A program made the position numbers and the translations under genes. A stretch of 64,000 bases of DNA, from assembly GCF_001902145.1 (NCBI RefSeq), contig NZ_MRST01000026.1, positions 564,095-628,094 on the forward strand, written 5' to 3'. Source of the stretch: Pseudomonas fluorescens. Its GTDB lineage: Bacteria > Pseudomonadota > Gammaproteobacteria > Pseudomonadales > Pseudomonadaceae. Every line of letters begins with the position of its first letter. Position 1 is the first letter of the stretch. The notes under the pieces were generated by a model, which made no database searches, was not told the origin of the DNA, and worked only from the letters and a program-made list of their open reading frames with translations. This document shows positions 27,508 to 36,090 of the stretch, piece by piece.

Positions 27508-27696
27508 AGAACCGTTCAACATGAAGGTTTTTGGCCCACCCTTGTTTTTGGTAAGGGCGGGCCAATATCTGTAATTAGTCCTACAGACCCTTCGGATTTG
27601 GTCTTACGCAAAAGCCCGAAACATTATGCCGCTAGCCACTGCCACGACACCTGTGCAACATGGCGCGCGTGCAATCCACAAATGGGAATTCCCTAT

Positions 27697-28563
27697 ATGA
27701 AACGTTTTCTTAGCATCGCCATGGCGTTGTGCATCGGCCTGACGATGAGCCTCGACGCCAACGCCAAACGCTTCGGTGGCGGCAAAAGCTCGGGCGCGGC
27801 ACCGACTCACCAGACCAGCCAAATGGCTCCAGCCGCCGGTGCAGGCGGTGCTGCGGCTACTGCAGGCGCAGCCGGTGCCGCTGGCGCTGCTGCCAAGGCC
27901 GGCGGTGCTTCGCGCTGGCTGGGCCCTCTGGCCGGCATCGCCGCCGGTGGCCTGCTCGCGTCCATGTTCATGGGCGATGGCTTCCAGGGCATGCAGATCT
28001 TCGACATCCTGATCATGGGCGTCATCGCCTTCCTGGTCTTCCGCTTTATCGCCGCCCGTCGCCGCAAGCAGCAGGAGCACCTGGCTCCAGCCGGCGCGCC
28101 GATGCAGCGTGAAGCGTTCGAACAGAAGCCTGCCATGGGTTCGATCTTCGGTGGTTCGGCAGCCCCTGCCGCCCGTCCGGTGATCAACGCACCGGCCTGG
28201 TTCAACGAAGAGCGTTTCGTCGAAGCGGCCCGCAGCCACTTCCAGTCCCTGCAACAGCACTGGGACGCCAACGAAATGGACAAGATCTCCGAGTTCGTGA
28301 CCCCGCAACTGCTGGAGTTCCTCAAGCGCGAACGTGCCGAGATCGGTGACGCCTTCCAGTCGACCTACATCGACGACCTGCGCGTACAGCTCGATGGCGT
28401 GGATGATCGCGCCGACAAGACCATCGCCACCCTGACCTTCAGCGGTGTGTCGAAGTCCTCGCGTTTCGACCAGGGCGAAGTGTTCAGCGAAAGCTGGAAC
28501 ATGGAACGCGCCCAGGGCGAGGACCAGCCATGGCTGGTCGCCGGTATCCGCCAGAACGGCTAA
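27697..28563 (+). CDS. Tim44-domain membrane-associated protein
   Basis: ATG 27697 follows GGGAA and opens a signal peptide or anchor (MKRFLSIAMALCIGLTMSLDANAKRFGGGKS). A Gly/Ala-rich low-complexity stretch (about 40-75) and two membrane segments (WLGPLAGIAAGGLLASMFMG, FDILIMGVIAFLVFRFIAARRRKQ) follow. Residues about 165-288 form a Tim44-like/NTF2-fold domain (WFNEERFVEAARSHFQSLQQHWDANEMDKI). It is 288 residues long. Bacterial Tim44-like proteins are of unknown role, probably lipid- or membrane-associated. A strong terminator follows. Confidence 0.85.
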   Translation: MKRFLSIAMALCIGLTMSLDANAKRFGGGKSSGAAPTHQTSQMAPAAGAGGAAATAGAAGAAGAAAKAGGASRWLGPLAGIAAGGLLASMFMGDGFQGMQIFDILIMGVIAFLVFRFIAARRRKQQEHLAPAGAPMQREAFEQKPAMGSIFGGSAAPAARPVINAPAWFNEERFVEAARSHFQSLQQHWDANEMDKISEFVTPQLLEFLKRERAEIGDAFQSTYIDDLRVQLDGVDDRADKTIATLTFSGVSKSSRFDQGEVFSESWNMERAQGEDQPWLVAGIRQNG

Positions 28564-28591
28564 TACCTGCGCGTTTGAGCGAGCGGTAACA

Positions 28592-28618
28592 AAAACCCCG
28601 GACATGTCCGGGGTTTTC
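28592..28618 (+). terminator. Rho-independent terminator after the Tim44-like gene
   Basis: AACCCCGGACATGTCCGGGGTT forms an 11-bp perfect hairpin with A-rich 5' and T-rich 3' flanks, 30 bases past the stop. Confidence 0.9.
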
Positions 28619-28698
28619 TATTTCACGGTTGCACTTATAGCGAGCTACTGTATAAAACGCCCCTATAAACCGCGCCATCTAGCAAGAGGATCCCGGCC

Positions 28699-29106
28699 GT
28701 GGAAGAAATCATCGAACAACTGCGTGAAGCCAACGAACCGGTCCCGGTTCCTTTGGAGCTACCTGACGAAGACCTGCTGGTGGAAATCGAGGAACAACTG
28801 TTCATCGACATCCCCTTTGTCTTCCGTGAATTCTTGCTGACCGTCAGTGACGTGGTCTACGGCAGCCTGGAGCCGGTGACCGTCACCGACCCACAGTCCC
28901 ACACTTACCTGCCAGACGTTGCCGCCAACGCCTGGGATGCCGGTGTTGATCGCAGCCTGATCCCTATTTGCCAGGACGGCGACGACTACTATTGCGTCGA
29001 AGAAGACGGCACCGTCGTGCTGTGGTCCGGTGAGGAAGAACTGGTTACTGAAGAAACCTGGGAATCGGTGTGGCACTGGGCACGGGACGTCTGGCTGGAA
29101 AGCTGA
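28699..29106 (+). CDS. SMI1/KNR4 family protein
   Basis: A 135-residue acidic protein with the SMI1/KNR4 (SUKH) fold: EIEEQLFIDIPFVFREFLLTVSD, then LIPICQDGDDYYCVEEDGTVVLWSGEE and WESVWHWARDVWL. ATG 28699 follows AAGAGGATCC. SUKH proteins are often immunity factors against contact-dependent or polymorphic toxins, but this one stands alone between a terminator and a convergent antiporter, and similar stand-alone copies are common in Pseudomonas. No toxin gene is adjacent. Confidence 0.85.
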   Translation: MEEIIEQLREANEPVPVPLELPDEDLLVEIEEQLFIDIPFVFREFLLTVSDVVYGSLEPVTVTDPQSHTYLPDVAANAWDAGVDRSLIPICQDGDDYYCVEEDGTVVLWSGEEELVTEETWESVWHWARDVWLES

Positions 29107-29120
29107 TACTTGAAGGCTTT

Positions 29121-29164
29121 TGTGGCGAGGGAGCTTGCTCCCGCTGGGCTGCAAAGCAGCCCCC
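29121..29164. repeat. Single REP with two hairpins
   Basis: Contains GGGAGCTTGCTCCC and GGGCTGCAAAGCAGCCC in tandem just before the stop of the convergent antiporter gene. This is a monomeric REP relative and could stop transcription. Confidence 0.6.
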
Positions 29165-29175
29165 GCCAACGCCAG

Positions 29176-30936
29176 TCAGTGTTCCGGGTCCTTGTGGTTA
29201 TCCAGCGTCTCCAGCAACGCAACCTGCATCCGCGTATGCACACGGATAAACCAGCGCCAGAGCACTGCAGCCACCGCCGCCGTGACCACGGCAATCAACA
29301 CCAGCAACTTGTTGGTCGGCAGAATACTGGCCGACAAGGCTGCCAATAGCAGGAAGATCACCAGCAGCGACAAGATGGGAATAAGCTCCGCAATCACCCG
29401 TCGCACACGCTGGGTATGACGCCCGGCCATCTCTGGCTTCACGCTCATCTCCGCCAGCAGCATCGACAGCGCCTTGAGCTTGCGATACGCCGCAATCAGA
29501 AACGGCAACGACACTAGCAGCGCCCCGCCCCAGATCAACGCCTTCTGCCAACTTTGATCGCTGACCCAGCCTTCCAGATACCCACCGATGCGCTCCGCGA
29601 AAAAGCTGCCGGCAAAGAAGATCGCGATCACCAACGCCAGGTTTACGCCGACCTGCAGAATGATCTTGCGGATCATCGCGGCCAACATCGCCCCCTCGCC
29701 CTGGGGCTGAATGCTGCGCAGCCATTCGCCATACATACCGAACACTCGGCTCATACGCTTGGGCATCACCGCCGCGATTTTCAATGACAGTGGGTCCGCG
29801 CCACGAATCAGGTAGGGCGTCAGCAACGTGGTGATCGCCGAAACGGCCACCGCCACTGGATACAGAAAGTCGCTGGTGACCTGCAGGGTCATCCCCAGCG
29901 CTGCGATGATGAAAGAGAATTCGCCAATCTGTGACAGCCCCATACCGACCCGCAGCGAGGTGCGACCATCGTTGCCGGCAATAAACGCGCCCAGCCCGCA
30001 AGACAGCATCTTGCCCAACACCACGGCCACGGTGATCACCGCAATGGGCCAGGCGTATTGCAGCAGGATCTGCGGGTCGATCATCAAGCCAATCGCCACG
30101 AAGAAAATGGCGCTGAACATATCGCGAACGGGTTCGATCAGGCGTTCAATCTTAATCAACTGGCGGGATTCAGCCATGATCGCACCGATCAAGAAGGCCC
30201 CGAGCACCATGCTGTATTCCAACTTCACCACCAGCAGGCAGAAACCGAAGCACAGCCCCAATACAGTGATCAGCAGCATCTCGTTGCTTTCAAACTTGGC
30301 CACATAAGCCAGCAGGCGTGGCACCAGCAAGATACCAATCACCAGGGCGACGATCATGAACAGCGAGAGCTTGCCGACCGTGGAGAACACTTCGCCGGAG
30401 CTGACCGTGCCACTCACGGCGATGCTCGACAGCAAGGCAATGATGCCGATACCCAGGATGTCCTCGACAATCAGCACACCAAAAATCAGCTGGGCGAACC
30501 GCTGGTCTTTCATCTTCAGGTCGTTGAGGGCCTTGACGATAATGGTGGTCGAGGAGATTGCCAGGATCGCGCCGAGGAACAGCGAGTCCATGGTGCTCCA
30601 GTCGAACCAGCGACCGATCTCGTAGCCGATCCAGATCATCAGCACGATTTCCAGGAACGCCGCGATAAACGCCGTGGCCCCTACCTTGAATAGCTTGCGC
30701 AGGCTGAATTCCAGGCCCAGGCAGAACATCAGGAAGATGACCCCCAGCTCCGCCAGGGTCTTGATCGTGTCTTCATCGTGGATCAGGCCAAACGGCGGGG
30801 TGTGCGGGCCGATAATGAAGCCGGCGACGATGTAGCCCAACACCACCGGCTGCTTGAAGCGGTGAAACAGGATGGTGACCACCCCTGCCACCAGCATGAT
30901 CACGGCCAGGTCCTGGATAAAGCTGATGGCGTGCAT
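29176..30936 (-). CDS. CPA2-type cation:proton antiporter (Kef-like)
   Basis: ATG 30936 (AAGGAG 9-10 bases upstream) gives 586 residues. About the first 380 residues form the Na+/H+ exchanger-type membrane domain of CPA2/KefB proteins: QPVVLGYIVAGFIIGPH, ELGVIFLMFCLGLEFSLRKL, ISSTTIIVKAL and GLSQIGEFSFIIAALG. The C-terminus, instead of a TrkA-N/RCK nucleotide-binding domain, has further membrane segments (about 430-570). It most likely exchanges K+ or Na+ for protons. Position beside the thioesterase and pdxY matches PA5518. A longer frame upstream is rejected because it begins without signals. Confidence 0.88.
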   Translation of the reverse strand: MHAISFIQDLAVIMLVAGVVTILFHRFKQPVVLGYIVAGFIIGPHTPPFGLIHDEDTIKTLAELGVIFLMFCLGLEFSLRKLFKVGATAFIAAFLEIVLMIWIGYEIGRWFDWSTMDSLFLGAILAISSTTIIVKALNDLKMKDQRFAQLIFGVLIVEDILGIGIIALLSSIAVSGTVSSGEVFSTVGKLSLFMIVALVIGILLVPRLLAYVAKFESNEMLLITVLGLCFGFCLLVVKLEYSMVLGAFLIGAIMAESRQLIKIERLIEPVRDMFSAIFFVAIGLMIDPQILLQYAWPIAVITVAVVLGKMLSCGLGAFIAGNDGRTSLRVGMGLSQIGEFSFIIAALGMTLQVTSDFLYPVAVAVSAITTLLTPYLIRGADPLSLKIAAVMPKRMSRVFGMYGEWLRSIQPQGEGAMLAAMIRKIILQVGVNLALVIAIFFAGSFFAERIGGYLEGWVSDQSWQKALIWGGALLVSLPFLIAAYRKLKALSMLLAEMSVKPEMAGRHTQRVRRVIAELIPILSLLVIFLLLAALSASILPTNKLLVLIAVVTAAVAAVLWRWFIRVHTRMQVALLETLDNHKDPEH

Positions 30937-31022
30937 GGCGAGGGGCTCCTTGAGGGTGCCGGCGCTTTTCCCACTTCCGGCCGCGCCTTTGATGGGTCGG
31001 AAAAGTCTGCCTTGATCGTAAG

Positions 31023-31044
31023 AAAAGCCCTGAGAAGGGCTTTT
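31023..31044. terminator. Hairpin in the antiporter leader / thioesterase upstream region
   Basis: AAAAGCCCTGAGAAGGGCTTTT is a near-perfect hairpin with A-rich and T-rich flanks on both strands, 87 bases upstream of the antiporter start and 176 bases before the divergent thioesterase. It could be an attenuator in either leader or a relic terminator. The rest of this 283-base gap shows nothing else recognisable. Confidence 0.5.
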
Positions 31045-31219
31045 GAAGGGTAACACCACGACTTCTGCTGAAAAGCCGGTGCAATATATGGAAACAGATC
31101 GCTGCGCGCGTGACGGCAAGCTGCCTGACGGCGTCCCGTTAGGGATGGCGCTGCAATGACCTTGAGTACCCGCAGAGGTGCCTCCCCCCCAACCAATGCC
31201 TACAACCCGTGAGTGTGCT

Positions 31220-31705
31220 ATGGAACCCGGAAACGCCCAGCTGTCGATGACGGTACTGATGACCCCTGACATGGCCAACTTCTCTGGCAATGTGCACGGC
31301 GGCACACTGCTCAAGTACCTCGACGAAGTGGCCTACGCCTGCGCCAGCCGTTATGCCGGGCGTTATGTGGTCACGTTGTCGGTGGACCAGGTGATCTTTC
31401 GCGAACCGATCCATGTCGGTGAGCTGGTGACCTTCCTGGCGTCGGTCAATTACACCGGCAATACGTCGATGGAAGTGGGCATCAAGGTGGTGACCGAGAA
31501 CATCCGTGAACGCTCGGTGCGCCATACCAACAGCTGCTTCTTCACCATGGTGGCCGTGGACGACCAGCGCAAACCTGCCGCCGTACCGCCGTTGCAGCCG
31601 CAGAACAGCGAGGACAAGCGCCGCTTTGTGCAGGCCCAGCAGCGTCGGCAGATTCGCCAGGAGCTGGAAAAGCGCTACCGCGAAATCAAAGCCGACGCGC
31701 CGTAA
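31220..31705 (+). CDS. Acyl-CoA thioesterase (hotdog fold)
   Basis: 161 residues from ATG 31220. The YciA/BACH-type hotdog motif is clear: TPDMANFSGNVHGGTLLKYLDEVAYACASRYAG, then VTLSVDQVIFREPIHVGELV and NTSMEVGIKVVTENIR. Such enzymes hydrolyse acyl-CoA to free acid and CoA in the cytoplasm. It is divergent from the antiporter. The C-terminal 40 residues are basic and helical, somewhat longer than minimal family members. Confidence 0.9.
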   Translation: MEPGNAQLSMTVLMTPDMANFSGNVHGGTLLKYLDEVAYACASRYAGRYVVTLSVDQVIFREPIHVGELVTFLASVNYTGNTSMEVGIKVVTENIRERSVRHTNSCFFTMVAVDDQRKPAAVPPLQPQNSEDKRRFVQAQQRRQIRQELEKRYREIKADAP

Positions 31706-31724
31706 TTTGTGAACCCAATCAAAA

Positions 31725-31813
31725 TGTGGGAGCGGGCTTGCTCGCGAATGTGGTGCGCCAGTCAATACATGTGTGGCTGATCCACCGTATTCGCGAGCAA
31801 GCCCGCTCCCACA
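31725..31813. repeat. REP doublet (TGTGGGAGCGGGC family)
   Basis: Inverted arms TGTGGGAGCGGGCTTGCTCG and its complement enclose about 40 bases between the convergent thioesterase and pdxY genes. Confidence 0.85.
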
Positions 31814-31827
31814 CGGGTTCCTTGTGC

Positions 31828-32700
31828 TTACAGACTGATCGGTGTGGCTTCGAAGCGCACACGAGGGTGGGCAATACGGTCCTGGGCCCGCACCAGTTCC
31901 AGTTCATAACTGGCACAGACCTGGGTTTCCAGCAGCACTTCATGTACCGCCGCGGCGGTGAATTCAAAGGCAGCCACCAGGCTATCGCCCAACAGCACCC
32001 GCGCCAGGAACAGCCCCGACGTCAGGTCGCCCACGCCCACCGGCTGACGCGGAAACGCCAGCAGTGGCCGACGCAAGTGCCAACTGCCGTCGGCCGTCAC
32101 CAACAGCATTTCAAAACCTTCTGGCAGTTTGCCTGGGTAATCCAGGTGCTTGACCAGCACCGCCTTGGGCCCACGCGCCAGTAATGCCTTGGCCATCGCC
32201 AGGCAATCGAACAGCGATTGCGGCTTGCGCCCGGCAAAACTGTCCAACTCCAGTTGGTTGGGGCACAGGAAGTCCGCCATGGCGGCAGCCTCATCCAAGA
32301 GGAAATCGCTGACCTCCTGCGGCACGATACAACCCTTTTCCGGGTGGCCCATCACCGGGTCACACAGGTACAGCGCCTTGGGGTTGATCGCCTTGATACG
32401 AGCGACACCGCTGAGGATGGCGCGGCCCTGGTCTGCACTGCCCAGGTAACCGGACAGCACCGCATCACAGTTGCCCAGCTCGCCAATCGCGGCAATACCC
32501 TCTACCAGCGCAGGAATTTGCTGCGGCGCCAACACTTCGCCCGCCCACTGTCCATACTGTGTGTGGTTGGAGAACTGCACCGTGTTGAGCGGCCAGACGT
32601 TCACCCCGACCCGCTGCATGGGGAACACGGCGGCGCTGTTTCCGGCGTGGCCAAATACCACGTGAGACTGGATCGCAAGCAGGTGAGGTGTACGTTTCAT
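31828..32700 (-). CDS. pdxY: Pyridoxal kinase
   Basis: A 290-residue ribokinase-like vitamin B6 kinase: LLAIQSHVVFGHAGNSAAVFPMQRVGVNVWPLNTVQFSNHTQYG at the N-terminus is the PdxY/PdxK signature, and GVGDLTSGLFLARVLLGDS near the C-terminus contains the catalytic GxGD motif. It phosphorylates pyridoxal to PLP in the salvage route. Position corresponds to PA5516. The following divergent DUF3301 gene also matches that neighbourhood. Confidence 0.93.
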   Translation of the reverse strand: MKRTPHLLAIQSHVVFGHAGNSAAVFPMQRVGVNVWPLNTVQFSNHTQYGQWAGEVLAPQQIPALVEGIAAIGELGNCDAVLSGYLGSADQGRAILSGVARIKAINPKALYLCDPVMGHPEKGCIVPQEVSDFLLDEAAAMADFLCPNQLELDSFAGRKPQSLFDCLAMAKALLARGPKAVLVKHLDYPGKLPEGFEMLLVTADGSWHLRRPLLAFPRQPVGVGDLTSGLFLARVLLGDSLVAAFEFTAAAVHEVLLETQVCASYELELVRAQDRIAHPRVRFEATPISL

Positions 32701-32817
32701 GCGGGAGATTTCCGTAAAACCGTTGAATTTCTGGCCGAGCAGTATGCGACTAAACGCAGCCTGTACGACAGACCGGCGACACAGTTAAGCTGCGCTCACT
32801 TTGTTGGAGTTCATGGA

Positions 32818-33213
32818 ATGCTGACCCTGGGAAACATCTTCGTCTTGATGCTGCTGGCGACCGGCGCCGCCTGGGTTTGGCACAACCACGGCCTGCGTGA
32901 ACGGGCGCTGGCGCGGGTCAAGCAGCATTGCGCCAAGCTCGATATCGAACTGCTCGACGGTGCCGTGGCACTCAAGCGTATCGGTTTTGTGAAGGATGCC
33001 AATGGCCGCCGACGCTTGGCGCGCATCTATAATTTCGAGTTCACGGTGACCGGCGAAACCCGTCATGCCGGGGTCATCACCCAGTTCGGCGCCCACAGCG
33101 CGCAGATCGAACTGGCGCCCTACCCGTTCGAAACCAAGGAGCCGCTGCCCAGCGCCGAGATCATCGAATTGAGCCAGTGGCGCCAGGACCACGCCAGCAA
33201 GAAACATCAGTAA
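32818..33213 (+). CDS. DUF3301 small membrane-anchored protein
   Basis: ATG 32818, with TTGGAG upstream, gives 131 residues starting with a single membrane anchor (LGNIFVLMLLATGAAWVWHNHGLRERAL), then a small cytoplasmic domain with HCAKLDIELLDGAVALKRIGF and RRLARIYNFEFTVTGETRHAGVI. This is the DUF3301 family, of unknown function. Its 3' end overlaps the convergent COG0523 GTPase gene by 7 bases. Confidence 0.85.
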   Translation: MLTLGNIFVLMLLATGAAWVWHNHGLRERALARVKQHCAKLDIELLDGAVALKRIGFVKDANGRRRLARIYNFEFTVTGETRHAGVITQFGAHSAQIELAPYPFETKEPLPSAEIIELSQWRQDHASKKHQ

Positions 33214-34178
33214 CGGCAGGCTGCCAGGGCGCTCTGCAATGCGGCCACGTCCTGTGGTGCGCTGAAGATCAATTCAACACGTGAATCGCGCCGCCAAGCG
33301 CTGGGTTGCCAGCCCAGTGGGCTGTTATCCACAGCGTTGGCGGACACCCAACCGTCAACGCTGTGGATAACCAATTTGGCACGGCACCAGCCCAAACTCG
33401 ATAGCCACTGATGCAGACGGCTGACATCGAATCGCTGGCTTGGGTGCCAGCGCCAGCCGATGCTCCAGCCGCCCTCCTGGCTCTGACTCAGGCAGATCGG
33501 CAGCCCCGGGTCGCTCCAGATCGCAGGCATTTGCCCCACCGCTTCAGGCACGCCGAAATTATCCACAGCTACCTGGGCCTGCGCTTTCAAACCAGGCAAC
33601 CGGTCGAGTGGCAATCGCGCCTGGCGTGTCCAATGGAGCGGGCAATCGGGTAATTGCGCTTCAATCACCTGTCGTTGCGCGGCCGTCAGCGTCTCGTCCT
33701 TGTTCAGCACCAGCAGGCCGGCACTGGCCAACGCCTCTTGCTGTGCCTGCGGCAAGGGCTTGCCCGCCGCCAGCGCCTGGGCATCGAGTACCAGCACGCA
33801 AGGCTGCACGGCCAGCACGTCTTGCCATGGCGCCTGCCGCAGTTGCTTGAGCAACTGCGCCGGATGGCCCAGGCCCGAGGGTTCAATAAACAACCGATCC
33901 GGCTTGGCCTTACGCAACAAGCGGCCTAGCCCTACCTGGAACGGTGCACCGTTCACACAGCACAGACAGCCGCCCGCCACCTCACCCAAGGCGATGCCGT
34001 CATCGTCTTGTGTGAGTAGGGCTGCGTCCAGGCCGATCTGGCCGAACTCGTTGATCAGCACCGCCCAGCGCTCGTTGGCCGGGCGCTGGGCAAGCAGGTG
34101 CTTGATCAGGCTGGTCTTGCCGGCGCCCAATGGCCCTGCAATCACATGGGTAGGAATGTTCTGCAACATGAGAGACAT
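33207..34178 (-). CDS. COG0523 (CobW/YjiA-type) metal-chaperone GTPase
   Basis: A 323-residue G3E GTPase: Walker A GPLGAGKTSLIKHLL, the metal-binding CLCC motif in VAGGCLCCVNGAPFQVG, EPSGLGHPAQLL (G3 region) and LNKDE (G4-like). The C-terminal CobW_C domain ends about residue 320. Family members insert or deliver Zn, Co or other metals. It lies 35 bases after the DUF1826 gene and may be the last gene of the dksA2-zigA operon. The C-terminal coding region contains a perfect 16-bp inverted repeat carrying two DnaA-box 9-mers, and a third box at 33559. No good ribosome site precedes the start. Confidence 0.88.
   Translation of the reverse strand: MSLMLQNIPTHVIAGPLGAGKTSLIKHLLAQRPANERWAVLINEFGQIGLDAALLTQDDDGIALGEVAGGCLCCVNGAPFQVGLGRLLRKAKPDRLFIEPSGLGHPAQLLKQLRQAPWQDVLAVQPCVLVLDAQALAAGKPLPQAQQEALASAGLLVLNKDETLTAAQRQVIEAQLPDCPLHWTRQARLPLDRLPGLKAQAQVAVDNFGVPEAVGQMPAIWSDPGLPICLSQSQEGGWSIGWRWHPSQRFDVSRLHQWLSSLGWCRAKLVIHSVDGWVSANAVDNSPLGWQPSAWRRDSRVELIFSAPQDVAALQSALAACRY
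33324..33371. repeat. Perfect 16-bp inverted repeat with two DnaA boxes
   Basis: Arms GTTATCCACAGCGTTG (33324-33339) and its exact complement (33356-33371) flank a 16-base loop. Each arm contains the perfect DnaA-box 9-mer TTATCCACA. The repeat lies inside the COG0523 GTPase coding sequence. A third exact box lies at 33559-33567. Confidence 0.6.
33559..33567. repeat. Isolated DnaA-box 9-mer
   Basis: Exact TTATCCACA, about 190 bases from the paired boxes in the same gene. Confidence 0.45.
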
Positions 34179-34213
34179 CGTTCAGGCCGTGTAGAGCGTT
34201 TGATCCTACGCGG

Positions 34214-34858
34214 TTATGCCAGCCAATCCAGCGTCAGGATCAACCGCCGTTCATCGGCCTTGAGCGCTGGCGAGCGGTGGATCAGGCCATGTCCTTCGTT
34301 GCCGTGCCATTTGGTGCCTTTAAGCAGCGCCACTTCACCGCAATGGATCTGCTCGATGCGCTCAGTGGGCTCGGCATCCGCCTGGCTCAATGTGCGCCGG
34401 TCCATGACGCCTTCACGCAACCATTGGCTGCCGATACCGGCGTAGGTGGTAATCAGCCGAACCGGCACGTGATCGACGTGAAAACGCGGGCACATGGCCT
34501 TGTCCAATAGCCGTAAACGCACGCCGATGCGCTTGGCGCCCAGCAGGCAGGCGAATGCACTGACCAGCCACGACACATCGGCGACAAACCCGTCGTAGCC
34601 TTCAAGATCGCGACAGCTGGACGCCAAACCCTGCAAGTTCGGCACGGCGTCTTCGCTGCTCAACTCGATCACCAAGGACTCGGCCAACGGTTCATTGAGC
34701 GCCACCAGTAAAGCGCCAAACTCAGCGATATGCAGGGGCAGTTGGCGCTGCCAGATCGCCAGGTTGACGCCATCATTGAGGATATCGGACAGCGCCAGCG
34801 GCGTTTCCCCATGTGTCTGGCGGATGACGGGGCGCAGGGGAATGACCGGGGCCAGCAT
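34214..34858 (-). CDS. DUF1826 protein of the zinc-starvation operon
   Basis: 214 residues from ATG 34858, which overlaps the zigA stop in TGATG. The DUF1826 family is of unknown function. CPRFHVDHVPVRLITTYAG (near residue 130) and HGNEGHGLIHRSP (near 185) give an HxD...H pattern in the order expected for the iron facial triad of 2-oxoglutarate dioxygenase-like beta-helix folds; this resemblance is my inference. Its conserved place after dksA2 and zigA (as PA5534) ties it to zinc limitation. Confidence 0.8.
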   Translation of the reverse strand: MLAPVIPLRPVIRQTHGETPLALSDILNDGVNLAIWQRQLPLHIAEFGALLVALNEPLAESLVIELSSEDAVPNLQGLASSCRDLEGYDGFVADVSWLVSAFACLLGAKRIGVRLRLLDKAMCPRFHVDHVPVRLITTYAGIGSQWLREGVMDRRTLSQADAEPTERIEQIHCGEVALLKGTKWHGNEGHGLIHRSPALKADERRLILTLDWLA

Positions 34859-36063
34859 CAGGCGACCTGCTCGTACCAAGGGCCAAACGGGTCGGGCAGC
34901 TGGCGCCAACCTTCGACGCCCAGGGCCATTTCTTCATCGTTGAGCAAGCAGGCGTCCAACTCGGTACGCATCTGGGCAAAGTCGATGTTTTGCCCGATAA
35001 ACACCAGTTCCTGACGGCAGTCACCGGTGCTCAATTGCCAGTTAGCCATGATCGCCGCCACGCTTTCTTCGTCCTGAGGCCACTGGCTTTTCGGCACAAA
35101 GCGCCACCAACGCCCGGCAAACCCATGGCGCATCAAGCCACCCGCTTGGGACCAACTGCCCGCATCCTGATGTTTGCTGGCCAACCAGAAGAAACCCTTG
35201 GAGCGCAGCAGCTTGCCGTTGACCCAGGGGCGGTCGATAAAGTCGAAAAACCGCTGTGGGTGGAAGGGCCGGCGCGCACGGTAAGCGGTGGACGCTATGC
35301 CGTACTCTTCGGTTTCCGGCACATGTTCACTGCGTAACTCCTGCAACCAGCCCGGTGCCTGGGCGGCGCGTTCGAAGTCGAAACGGCCAGTGTTGAGGAT
35401 CTTGTTCAGCGGCACTTCGCCCATGACCATCGGGATGATTTCCGCCTGGGCGTTGAGGCGCTCGAGGATGGCCATCAGTTCTTCGCGCTCGCGGCTGCTG
35501 ATCAAGTCGATCTTGCTGATCAGGATGACGTCGGCGAATTCGATCTGTTCAATCAACAGGTCGGTAATGGAGCGCTCATCCTCTTCACCGAGGGTCTCGC
35601 CCCGTGAAGCCAGGCTTTCGGCAGCCTGGTAGTCGAGCAGGAAATTCATACCGTCGACTACAGTGACCATGGTGTCCAGGCGTGCAATGTCGGCCAGGCT
35701 TTGCTCGTTTTCATCGCGAAAAGTGAAGGTTTCGGCCACGGGCAAAGGTTCGGAAATACCGGTGGACTCGATCAGCAGGTAATCGAAACGACCTTCTTTG
35801 GCGAGTTTTCCCACCTCTTCAAGCAAGTCTTCACGCAAGGTGCAGCAAATGCAGCCATTGCTCATCTCCACCAGTTTTTCTTCCGAACGGTTGAGCGTGA
35901 CATCACGCTGCACCTCGCTGCCGTCGATGTTGATTTCGCTCATGTCGTTGACGATCACCGCCACCCGCAGGTTTTCGCGGTTGCGCAGGACATAGTTGAG
36001 CAGCGTGCTTTTACCGGCACCGAGAAAGCCGGACAACACGGTCACGGGGAGACGATTGGGCAT
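34858..36063 (-). CDS. zigA: Zinc metallochaperone GTPase ZigA
   Basis: A 401-residue COG0523 GTPase with Walker A GFLGAGKSTLL, the metal-binding CICC motif (SNGCICCTLREDLLEEV), the switch ESTGISEPLPVAETF, SKIDL (G4) and a C-terminal CobW_C domain rich in His and Trp. It corresponds to PA5535; ZigA of Acinetobacter is a zinc chaperone induced by zinc starvation. GAGG lies 8 bases upstream of ATG 36063, 27 bases after dksA2. The DUF1826 gene is coupled to its stop. Confidence 0.92.
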   Translation of the reverse strand: MPNRLPVTVLSGFLGAGKSTLLNYVLRNRENLRVAVIVNDMSEINIDGSEVQRDVTLNRSEEKLVEMSNGCICCTLREDLLEEVGKLAKEGRFDYLLIESTGISEPLPVAETFTFRDENEQSLADIARLDTMVTVVDGMNFLLDYQAAESLASRGETLGEEDERSITDLLIEQIEFADVILISKIDLISSREREELMAILERLNAQAEIIPMVMGEVPLNKILNTGRFDFERAAQAPGWLQELRSEHVPETEEYGIASTAYRARRPFHPQRFFDFIDRPWVNGKLLRSKGFFWLASKHQDAGSWSQAGGLMRHGFAGRWWRFVPKSQWPQDEESVAAIMANWQLSTGDCRQELVFIGQNIDFAQMRTELDACLLNDEEMALGVEGWRQLPDPFGPWYEQVA

Positions 36064-36090
36064 CAGGTATTCCTCATCAAGGTTGGCCGG

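Noticed and set aside
28699..29106. SMI1/KNR4 protein as immunity gene of a local toxin system
   Set aside because: No polymorphic toxin gene is adjacent; a terminator separates it from the upstream gene.
30937..31314. N-terminal extension of the antiporter to 31314
   Set aside because: It would cross a hairpin and the divergent gene's promoter; AAGGAG precedes ATG 30936 and family homology begins there.
33324..33567. A chromosomal or plasmid replication origin
   Set aside because: The DnaA boxes are inside a conserved coding sequence, with no AT-rich unwinding element, dnaA, dnaN, rpmH or rep gene nearby.
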